NCBI GenBank assembly: GCA_036897485.1
Contig: JAYMTF010001725.1
Span: 1-21,652, forward strand
Reading direction: 5' to 3'
Source: Pelargonium nanum
Lineage: Eukaryota > Streptophyta > Magnoliopsida > Geraniales > Geraniaceae
DNA length: 21,652 nucleotides
The notes under the pieces were generated by a model, which ran no database searches, was not told where the DNA came from, and saw nothing but the letters and a program-made list of their open reading frames with translations. The translations under genes and the position numbers were made by a program. Position 1 is the stretch's first letter. The number at the start of each line of letters is the position of its first letter. Shown in pieces: positions 1-8,759 of this stretch.

Positions 1-295
1 AAACAATTTTTTATGGAAAATTTGTCTATAGACAATTGAAGTAGACCTCAAGTAGACTTATCAAACAAGGCCTAACTAAAATGTGGACCAAGAAAATGAG
101 ATTATTGGCACTTGAGATGGACCCAAAAAGCCACACTATTCTATGCACACACTCATCACTTTGGGACTACAACACATGCAAACGTAAATTATTCCTTTGA
201 TTTCTCCATATATCAACATACTGTTTTTCTTTAGAACTTGAAGGAAAGCTAATCATTATCAGAAAATATCATTTACACACATGGTAGCAAGGAAA
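1..295. other. Intergenic, nothing recognised
   Basis: AT-rich non-coding DNA to the left of the first MITE. I see no open frame of interest, no RNA gene and no clear repeat in it. Confidence 0.5.
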
Positions 296-649
296 CACTA
301 CAAAAAAAAAAAAAAATCGCAATCTGTGAAGAAATTTTGTCAACAACCTATGAATTTCAGTTAAAAAATATAATTTGTGACGGAACTGTGACATAATAGT
401 TCCGTCATTGTTTGGGTTGTCACAAATGGTTGTGACATAATTTTCCGTCACAAATGTGTGTCTGTGGCGAAACTGTGACATAATAGTTCCGTCATTGTTT
501 GGGTTGTCACAAATGGTTGTGACATAATATTCCGTCACAAATGTGTGTATGTGACATAAAATATGATTTAATTATGTCACAATTTGTGACGGAAAATTTT
601 TTCTCACAAATTTTCGTCACAATTTGCAACTTTTTTTTTTTTTGTAGTG
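296..649. mobile_element. Non-autonomous CACTA (En/Spm-like) MITE
   Basis: The element begins CACTACAAAAAAA at 296 and ends with the inverse TTTTTTTGTAGTG at 649. It is flanked by the 3-bp direct repeat AAA at 293-295 and 650-652. CACTA termini with a 3-bp target duplication define the En/Spm superfamily; here the flanking triplet is A-rich, so it could partly be coincidence. The body has no transposase. It consists of repeated GTGACGGAA / TTCCGTCAC blocks in both orientations, so the transcript would fold extensively. An open frame on the minus strand over this stretch (269-538) only translates the internal repeat and is not a gene. Confidence 0.85.
377..550. repeat. Two tandem 87-bp units inside the CACTA MITE
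   Basis: Units at about 377-463 and 464-550 are nearly identical. Shared text runs from aactgtgacataatagttcc through tccgtcacaaatgtgtgt at an exact 87-bp offset (aactgtg at 384 and again at 471). Each unit contains its own inverted copies of the TTCCGTCA word. Confidence 0.9.
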
Positions 650-1180
650 AAAGCTTCTAAACCGTTGATGGATCGAAGAAAACGGGTTTGGGGAGGAGAG
701 AGAGGCATGGGTGGTGCTGCAAATGGAGAGAGAGGAGAAAGAGGAGAGAGTGGCTGCAAATGGAGAGGGACAGAGAAAGAAGATGGTAAAATTATGAAGT
801 GTGAAAAGTATGAGGGGTAAAATAGTAAAAACACGTTTTTAAAGTTGTTTTCTTTTAAATTTTAGCAACGTCAGTTAGTTTTGACGGATTCCGTTAGTAA
901 CCTAACGGAACGGATCTCGCGGGAACAAAATTAGCGATACTATGACCTCACAGGAACAAAGTAAAGCCCAGGGACCGAACATAACAAATGAGATAGTACA
1001 AGAACCCTAGAGAGACTTTTTCCTATTATATATTTAAAGTTTTCAAGAAAAAGAAAATAAGAAAAGCTGAGGGCATCGGTTAGAAATAAATGGTTAATAG
1101 TATGTGTAAGTGTGCATTAACACATGAAAGTTTGTTGATAAAGCTTTATGGTCATTAAAAAGTTAATAACTACGAACATT
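650..1180. other. Intergenic; purine-rich tract and unclassified repeat-like sequence
   Basis: Positions 690-785 are a GA-rich tract (gagagagagg, ggagagagagg). It is followed at 865-1010 by text that looks like a dispersed plant repeat (acgtcagttag, cggatctcgcgggaac, cccagggaccgaac). A perfect 9-bp inverted repeat, ttccgttag/ctaacggaa with a 4-base loop, lies at 889-910. The minus-strand open frame at 604-834 is the complement of the GA tract and shows no domain. I cannot assign the repeat to a family. Confidence 0.4.
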
Positions 1181-1184
1181 TTAA

Positions 1185-1541
1185 GGGCATTTCCAATGGT
1201 TTACACTCTAGAGAGTATAATAGAATTGACACATTATCCACCATTTTTTATTATACCAAACTCCACAATGGTTGCACTCTAATAAGTGTAATAGGATGGA
1301 CCCACATCAATATTTTTTATATTTTAAAATTATTAATTTAATTTAATTTTTATTTTTGTAATTTGTAATTTTTTTATTTGATTTGAACAACTAATTTGAC
1401 AAGTGTCAAATGTAATCATGTCTTATGTGTGTAATATATATTTCATGCATAATGCATGATTACATTACAAAATAAATAAAATAATATATAACACATGTTA
1501 CTATATTATTACACTCTCATTACACTACCATTGGAGATGCC
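1185..1541. mobile_element. MITE with GGCAT(T/C)TCCAATGGT termini, probably Tourist/PIF-Harbinger-like
   Basis: The left end ggcatttccaatggt (1186) and the right end, read in reverse as ggcatctccaatggt (ending 1541), form a 15-bp terminal inverted repeat with one mismatch. The element is flanked by TTAA on both sides (1181-1184 and 1542-1545), compatible with a TAA/TTA or TTAA target duplication. The interior is AT-rich, with repeated gtgtaat / attacac words and no coding capacity. Length and ends fit a MITE; the superfamily assignment is inference. Confidence 0.8.
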
Positions 1542-1545
1542 TTAA

Positions 1546-2930
1546 TTGTAATATTTTTTTAACACTTGTCATGATCTGCCAAATTCCATAAAAAAAATGG
1601 TGTTTTTTGTTTTTTTATTTAGTGAAGTATCATTATTATTATTATTATTTTATCCCATCAAAATATTATCTTTTTATTTGTTTGTAATAAAAATATTATT
1701 ATTTTAATATAAAAAAGTAGTTGGACCATAGGATTAACCTCTTAAAAGTTAATCCATTGTAGAATATATCATCATCATATAATGAGATTATATGTCAATT
1801 GTGAGACTCACATTTATTAACCATTGTGGATACAGTACAATTTCAGTTTGATATGCCAAAAAGGCAAATTAAGGACACTTTCTATGGAGTGATATGACCC
1901 AACTCAAAGTTAATTATGTGTTCATCATCAAATTGTCATTTAATTTGAAGCCCATTTCTTTTGAGGGTTTTCACCACTAACAAACAAAATTGGTACATAT
2001 ATTAAAATTTGTGAAAATACTTACTCAAACATGTGAGATTTATTTTGGTATTGATTCGTTGACCTACATTGATGCCTCTATGAATTTTCAATACTAAAAT
2101 GTATTGTTTTTCACTTTTTTATCCACCCTATATTAGTAACTTTCCCTAGAGCACAAGGCATTTGGGTGTGAATTGTGTATGGCTCTTATTTAAAATTAAT
2201 ATCAAACATATGCCTAATGTTTTTTCCTTTTTTTTTTGAAAAAAAAAACTATAGACAAACACATGCATGTGTGGAAGGTAAGTATGCCAATATGATGAGT
2301 TTTGGTAGGGATACTCAGAAACAAGAAATTCATTAGGGTAGGATTGGTATATATGATACTTGTTTTAATGGCTAAACTAGAAAAATTAGAAATGTAAAAT
2401 TATCTTCAATACTTTTTATACCCGCAAAAAACCACAAAAAAACACAAAAAATTAACCGGGTCATGCCCAATACTCTTCTATCAGCCAATCCGTATTTGAC
2501 ACCTGGCGTACATGTACCATACATGTAAGAAAGACACATGCGCCAATCCTCTTCCCTTACTTATTTATTATCTTTCGGTTTGAAGGGAAACTAACATGTA
2601 TTTGTCGTTTTAAGAAGGGTCATGAACTATTAATTGTTGTCGTTGAGTTGAAAGCCGATATTCTATAATAAAATTGACAAAAGAAAAAACAAACAAACAA
2701 AGCATCAGTAACTAAAGACTCTAAGAGTATGCCTAATAAAAAAATAAAACAATTTATTGAAATCAAATTCACAGCAAGGAATAAATAAACTTCAAAATAA
2801 ATAATATCATGTTGCAATAATAAACATAAATTAAAAAAGAAAAGAAAAAGTCAAACAATTCAACCGAGCAAAATTGATTTAATAAAATGGTAAAACACAC
2901 ACGAGCATGTTGCAAAGAGTTTGTTGAACG
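1546..2930. other. Intergenic, AT-rich, no gene seen
   Basis: Contains an ATT microsatellite (about 1631-1650), a near-palindrome around ggattaacctcttaaaagttaatcc (about 1732-1756), a perfect 12-bp palindrome CACATGCATGTG (2260-2271), and two TACATGTA palindromes 11 bp apart (2509 and 2520). The minus-strand open frame at 2620-2817 has no recognisable domain. Confidence 0.5.
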
Positions 2931-3096
2931 TTGAGAATGGGAGATTGGGAGCCCTCATATTGTTTCAGAGACTGTTTAGTTATAGAAGACTCAAAGTGGA
3001 AAGAGTTGCCAATAACAAAGTTCGTGAGGAAGTTTGGACTAGTGGGATTCATCCTAGTGAAAAACTACTCTGACGAAAAAGAAGAACTTAATGAAT

Positions 3097-3358
3097 CATT
3101 ACAACAAATTTCATTTTCAGCGACGGTTAATTAATTCAGTCGCTCAAACTCATATATTGTCAATAAAAGCCACCAAATGTGTTGTCACGGAAAGTCTACA
3201 AGTGCACGACATAAATGTTGTCGCCAAAAGCATAAAAACCCAACTTTTTACCACTATTGAGCTTTTATCCATGTCAGCCCAATGATCACTGTTTCTAAGT
3301 CCAACTCATGCCAACAACTTAATTTTTGCTGTCACCAAAAGTAAGAAATTTTGTAGTG
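3097..3358. mobile_element. Decayed CACTA-like non-autonomous element
   Basis: Left end cattacaacaaatttcatttt followed by cagcgacgg; right end gctgtcaccaaaagtaagaaattttgtagtg. The right end in reverse reads cactacaaaatttcttactttt, so the two termini match with a few changes. Flanking triplets AAT and AGT differ by one base, as expected for an old insertion. The interior carries scattered GTCGC/GCGAC words typical of plant CACTA MITEs. No coding capacity; the open frames crossing it are shadows. Confidence 0.55.
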
Positions 3359-4975
3359 AGTTATGTAGATGTACAACTTCAAGGCAAACGATCCATAAAC
3401 AAAATTCTAAGGTCAATATCTGAAACGTTGAAGCTTGATCCTTCCATGAGCCTTCCGAATTGATAGAAAAAGAAGACGGATGCACTCCATGAATTTTAAG
3501 AATTTTGAGAATTAGGGTACTAGATTTACATATGTATGTGAAGAAGCGTCAACCTCCAATCTGACAAATTGTTGGGAATATGGAGCCCAATATTGGAAAA
3601 GAAAGAATGAATGAGAGAAGACGTGAAAGCTCAATTGTACTGGAGACACGCACGGACGTGCATGCCAGTCGAATGATCGTGCTATGGACGAAGGAGAGAC
3701 TAGTCAAAACTACTAGTGTAAGCAACTGTATGTATAACCCAAATGGTCGTGAGCTACGATATATATACTCAAAATTTGAAAAGTCCATTTTTGTTGGTCT
3801 TTAGCTGTATTTGATTTTCTATTTGTTTAGCCTTATTCTAGTGTAAAAATAATGTAATGGGTAAATCCTAGCGGCTTGTGCGCCAAATAGAGTCGAAAAA
3901 ACAGAAAGTGTGACAAAGTAGTGAGATTTTAGTTTGTGTGTGGATTTTAGAAAGACCAGATTAGTTCAGTACTGGGGTTAAAGTTTTCTCTGTGCTTGAG
4001 TTTTTTTTTTTTAAGAATCAAATACGAAAAGTGAAGTGTATCTCGTGAACGTATGTAGTTAGATCGAACCTAAGTGCTAATCGATTAACACTAATGTAAT
4101 CAATTCAGAAATAGTAATAATATAAACTCACGCGTTTAACAAAGAACCCAAGTGGTTGGCCATAACACGAGCAAATCGATTCACAGACCGCTCACATAAA
4201 CAAAGTCCACATGATCAAACCAAAACTTAAATGATAGATAATTCTATGTAAAGAGTAATTTTATGTAGTTAAGTGTTTTAATGCTTAGTATAAAATAAGC
4301 ATTCATAATTTCTGGTTAATTTTATCACTTCTCTTTAGTGAGATCTGTCCTTTTCTGGGTGACATAGGATCCAAAGTACATTTCTCGGAAATGTGTACTT
4401 TTCTTGATATTTTCTTATGCTTTTCAAAAGAGAAATGTTGATATATACTAAAGGAACGGTAAATAATAATTAATTGCAATTTATTCAACCTAATCTTCTT
4501 CTTTTTTACATAAAGACCATATTATAAATATATTATAGTATGTACTTCCATTACATATATCCCATTCATGGAGGGTTAGGTTTGAGACAATATCTTTATG
4601 TCCAATTCATGAATTGTTCTCTCCAACACATGTAGAATTGGTAATGGTTTTTGTAGGTATTTAGATTTAGGATCAATCTCCATCAAAACTATCAAGTTGC
4701 TAAAATAAAGTACTAAAATTTATTCTGCTTAAATAGAAAACAATATTCATAAGAAATATCATCAACAAATTCAAGATTCTTGAAAGAATATAGAAAAGAT
4801 AGTTGTGAAACATATTAAAAAATTCAAAGTTCGAACTAATCTAAATTTGATCGAGGAGTGGACCAACTTTTTGACCATAAATAGTTCATTTTGGTAACTG
4901 TCAATGCCTTTAAATTACAATTGTTCAATTTCCATTTTGAAGATGTTGTGCTTCAAGATTAGTTTTTGGAGTTGT
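3359..4975. other. Intergenic, no gene seen
   Basis: Overlapping open frames on both strands at about 3549-3804 show no domain and sit in sequence that could be an old LTR (tgttgggaatatggagccc from 3570), but no matching end or primer site was found. An imperfect hairpin aagtacatttc/gaaatgtgtactt lies at 4374-4400. The remainder is featureless AT-rich DNA. Confidence 0.4.
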
Positions 4976-5060
4976 CACTACAAGAAATCTAAGGTTTGGT
5001 TCACAAAGAAATGGACCACATGAAGTCTGTGAAAATTATCATTTGTACGCTAAGAACCAA
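4976..5060 (+). mobile_element. Single CACTA transposon end (left terminus only)
   Basis: CACTACAAGAAATCT at 4976-4990 is a canonical CACTA-superfamily terminus. It is followed by gtttggttcacaaag and an imperfect subterminal repeat (ggaccaca, tgaagtctgtg). I found no inverse TTTCTTGTAGTG downstream, so the element is truncated, or its other end has decayed or lies outside the window. The right limit given is arbitrary. Confidence 0.4.
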
Positions 5061-5261
5061 TGGACTAGCTAGCTAGGGTTTGTTACATTTTATTTTCATG
5101 CAATTAGGTTAGTTGTGCGGGACCAACAAGAAACTATATATTATTATTGAGAAGTGAGAAACTAAGAATCGAATAATATCGTTTGTAATAATTAATTTTG
5201 ATCCACGTTTTCAAACCATCAGGAATATTACGATGCAGGTTCAATAACACTTGTACATGCC

Positions 5262-5660
5262 TCACTCTTTGTTCCCGGTGTCCCGTACCCGGCTCATTTC
5301 CCGACAATGAAATTTTTCCTCACCCTGTTCAGGGATAGGTATTCCCCGCTACCTATACGCCTTTATTAATTATGTAAAATCTCAAAATTAATTATAATTT
5401 CTTATTTTTTAAGAATATATTATATGAAATACTAATCATTTAAAAATATGAAATTATTATTTATATGACCAGTTTATTATATAAATAAAATAATACTAAC
5501 CATATTTATATTTAAAAAATATATAACAAAAAATTATTATTGTATTATATATTTAATATATCAGATTAGGAGTGGGGTGAGTTGTATTCCCCCATCCCTG
5601 TCCTATTACCCGATTGGATAATTCTTTTGTCTTGTGTCTTATTTGGGGCGGAGGCATGAG
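5262..5660. repeat. Dispersed repeat: two C-rich blocks around an AT-rich core
   Basis: Block one (5268-5355) contains ttcccggtgtcccgtacccgg and attccccgctacc. Block two (5568-5660) contains ggagtggggtgagtt, attcccccatccctgtcc and ttggggcggagg. About 200 bp of nearly pure A/T separates them. This arrangement resembles a widely dispersed plant repeat, but I cannot name the family and see no clean ends. Confidence 0.35.
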
Positions 5661-7255
5661 GTTTCTATTGAATTCAAACCAAATTGTCATCCTAGCAAAT
5701 TATATTCTTGAAATTTGTTAAAATTAAATTGATGGGGTGGAATTATTTTGTTTGACTAAACAATCTCAATAATTTTCTTCTCTCTTGACACCTATTCCAT
5801 ATCCTATTCAAGTTGATAAATAGGATACGCAGTAGGTGTAGGAGGGAAGAAACTTTTTACCTATACTATTTATCTCGGTAGTCATTTTGTTTTGAAAATA
5901 GATCTAAAAATCCATGTATTTTAAATGACAAATATGTAAAAGTAATGTGTAATTACTCAAATAGAAAGTACTCATTATAATTTATGATTTTTTAGCGTAT
6001 AATACATGTATTATTATAGAAAAACAATGTATTGAAATATTCCCGTGTTTTGTATCTCGTGCACGTATTTATGCAATATAGCAACTTTACTCTACTATTA
6101 AGATCTTTCTAGAGGGAGGTTTGACTTTGGATTATATGGAGATTAGTTAGGGGAAGTTTCTCCCAAGTTGTAGGACTTTTGTCATGACTCACGAGGATAA
6201 AGAGTAGACCCCACAAAACTCTCACACTACATCACCTATAAATCATTTTCTTTTAACGTGACCTCTCCTTGCCCTACCCAAATGGGAACCTCTCCAACTC
6301 ACTATCACATGTTAGTCACGTGCACATTATAACTTTCTCCTACCAAATAATATACATAAAATAATGCATTTGAATTATGTTTTCATTTTTATTTTTTTAT
6401 TTTTATTTTTGCAAAACACAATCACCACACGATTGTTACTTGTTTCTTATACGGTCAACTTCCATGATTCCACAAGTATTCAAACTCGACCTGCATTTTT
6501 ACTATAACATCGAACAATCTGCATCCAACTTGCATATTGTCAACTGTAAAAAAGCTCTTGATTGATAATCAAAGTCCCTTCTAATAATTGTTAAGAATGA
6601 TTACAATCTCAAATAATGTACATCATTCATCATAAAATAAGTGTTTTTTTTTTAAGAAGTTTAATTATACATGTATTATCAATAGTATCGTTATGAATTA
6701 TAATAAGCTAGTTATTATCTAATGAATTTAATAGTTACAACACGTGTGGATATAAGAAAATATATACAACCCTACATAACAGTATTAAATTTTCTCGAAA
6801 GAAAAAATTTAACACTCATTTTAGGACATGTGATTTATATTTTCAATTAAAATATTATTAGTCTTTCTCACCATTGATAACTTTCTTTTATGAATGGTTA
6901 CAACTATTGACGTTCATTCAAGATAATTTATTAATATTGTCTCATTATAATTATGAGTGGCACATTGAATACTTTTGTAACTATAGTCATTACTTGTTTT
7001 TTTACGTGTCAACTTTCTAGGATCCTGAAGCTCTTGGTACTCTTTGAGAATAATATTGAATTAATTAGAACTATAAGTAAAATAATAGTATTACCATTTT
7101 AATTACACAATAGTGAATTGTTCAAGTAGATATTAGTGAATTAAATTTAATCAGATCCAGCTCACTAAATATATGAGAGCTAATTGAATCCAATAATTTT
7201 TACCAAATGAGTATCAACAATCTTTTTTATTGCATAAATTGAAGAAAAAGTCGAA
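5661..7255. other. Intergenic, no gene seen
   Basis: AT-rich throughout. G-boxes CACGTG occur at 6317-6322 and 6741-6746 without an adjacent gene start. The + strand open frame at 6377-6565 begins in a poly-T tract and has no domain. Confidence 0.45.
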
Positions 7256-7336
7256 CCTGAGACCTCTAAAAGGGCAAACACTTTAAGCTAATTGCTCCTG
7301 AGACCTCTGGAGGAGCAAACACCATATTAATTGCTC
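7256..7336. repeat. Two ~41-bp direct repeats
   Basis: cctgagacctct...gggcaaacac...taattgctcc at 7256-7296 is followed directly by a diverged second copy at 7297-7336. Function unknown. Confidence 0.6.
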
Positions 7337-7732
7337 CGATAATAATTAGGTACAAGTAAATTGTTAAAAAAAGAGTAAGTGGATAATTATTTTGGGACAA
7401 ATAGAGTAATAACAGACAAATAGTAGTGAACTATAGGCTAAAAGTGTGAATTAAGAAAAGCAAATTCAATGTTGGAGATGAATAAAAGTACTAAGGAAGA
7501 GTCTAAAGAACAATCATGGTTGCTAAACAAAATCACTTGAAAGTGGACTAAAACAAAATCTGCTAAGAATCCATCAACCCCACCAGAAAATTCTCCAAGG
7601 ACACACACCACTATGACCTCCTACCTAGCTGGCTATTCTTTTCCTTTTCCTCCAAACCCATTCACATGCCATATTATTTCTCCAAATCTCTTTCAAAACC
7701 TGTCCCTCCTCCATTTATCACAAACACATGTG

Positions 7733-7760
7733 TCTCTCTCTCTCTCTCTCCCCCTCTCTC
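7733..7760. repeat. (TC)n microsatellite
   Basis: Simple TC/CT repeat with a short CCC interruption, in the upstream region of the channel gene. Confidence 0.9.
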
Positions 7761-8103
7761 TTGTAGCTGACTTCAAGAAAAAGAAATGCTTCGAGCAATC
7801 CAGACAGAAAAAAACAATATGTGTGTGTCCAGGAACGAAGAATAAATGAAAACGGCCAGTACACAAAGTCCCTACATTGTATCCTCACCCTGAACGGGTC
7901 CCAAAACAATGTGTGAGCGAGAGAGCTTAAGCTTAAGTTGGATATATGGAGAGAATCTATTGTTCACATTCATGGTTATAAATGATTTCCATAACCAAAC
8001 AACCAACCTAGGTTAAGAAGGGCTCATATTTGAGAGCATTTTTGATGGAGAGGTTTGGGTTCTGCCTATATTGTCATCATCTCTCTAACCAAATCCTATT
8101 GGT

Positions 8104-8112
8104 CCACGTGGC
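8104..8112. promoter_or_regulatory. G-box / ABRE (CCACGTGGC)
   Basis: CACGTGGC at 8105-8112 matches the ABA-response-element core and also the E-box/G-box class (CANNTG). It lies about 650 bp upstream of the channel start codon. Known biology: Arabidopsis KAT1 is activated by AKS bHLH factors through E-box-type sites and is repressed under ABA. Whether this site acts is untested. Confidence 0.4.
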
Positions 8113-8124
8113 GTCCAAAATCAA

Positions 8125-8140
8125 CTCTCTCTCTCTCTCT
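8125..8140. repeat. (CT)n microsatellite
   Basis: Eight CT dinucleotides in the channel promoter region. CT-rich tracts near plant transcription starts are common. Confidence 0.85.
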
Positions 8141-8611
8141 TCCCAGCCCAAGCTTGGCCAGGGCTTGTCTGGTCTATATCTGGATAATTGAAATGAAAAC
8201 ACAAATATATTTTCACTCAAATCTGTCCTCCCAAGGCCTTGCCTAACATGTGCTGATGATGGAGCTCCCACCATCACCACCAAAACCAACACAACAACCA
8301 GCACAACCATTATATGAAATACAATGTCACTTACCTCATTGATCGTACCTGCGCCGGATTCATAGCTGCAGCTGCATTACTGAGAGCTTCCTTTGTCTGC
8401 CACTTTTGGAGGGCCTTCGCGTGTTGCTCTCTCTCGCCTGCTTCGTCTCATTTTCATCATCATCACCTCTTACCTTTCTCATTCAAACAGTATGCAAAAT
8501 CGTCCCAACCGCGTTTTTTGCACATGTTTCCATCTTTATAACGACAGCACTTGCTGCATGAGCTTCCTGCATACACTTCACGACATGTCACAAACTCAGT
8601 CACAAGCAAAT

Positions 8612-8621
8612 TATATAAAAG
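8612..8621 (+). promoter_or_regulatory. TATA-box candidate (TATATAAAAG)
   Basis: A good plant TATA consensus 139 bp upstream of the start codon; initiation about 30 bp downstream would give a leader of roughly 115-120 nt. A second, weaker candidate, TTTATATAG, lies at 8672-8680. Confidence 0.45.
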
Positions 8622-8759
8622 GCAATACAAAGCAGCCCGTGAGACCAACCACCAACCTGGCAACTCATCTATTTATATAGCCATTCCAAAAGGGATAAAC
8701 TCAACTCCCACAAAACAACTTAGCCTTCAGTTCTCTACTTTTAAGGCTCAAACACAAGG

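Larger units (their letters stand above)
7600..8759 (+). promoter_or_regulatory. Probable promoter and leader region of the KAT-type channel gene
   Basis: This 1.16-kb stretch precedes the channel start codon and has no supported gene. It holds two CT microsatellites (about 7733-7760 and 8125-8140), a pyrimidine-rich tract, a G-box/ABRE and two TATA-like boxes. There is no ATG between about 8645 and the chosen start at 8760, so the leader is free of upstream starts if transcription begins near the proximal TATA boxes. The many overlapping open frames here on both strands have no domains. That this is the promoter is inferred from position. Confidence 0.5.

Noticed and set aside
269-538. Minus-strand 89-codon open frame with a repeated 29-residue block
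   Set aside because: It is the translation of the 87-bp tandem repeat inside the CACTA MITE and extends outside the element end; not a gene.
2260-2271. RY-type seed element CACATGCATGTG
   Set aside because: A perfect palindrome, but no gene start lies nearby, so no regulatory role can be supported.
3549-3804. Overlapping open frames on both strands, and a possible solo LTR starting tgttgggaatatggagccc at 3570
   Set aside because: No domain in either frame, no matching CA end with a 5-bp duplication, and no primer-binding site nearby.
7256-7300. tRNA/SINE-like B-box (ctcaggttcgac on the minus strand)
   Set aside because: Only a partial B-box; no A-box at proper spacing, no cloverleaf and no poly-A tail recognised.
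7256-7336. CRISPR-like or other prokaryotic repeat array
   Set aside because: Only two diverged adjacent copies without spacers, in a plant genome.
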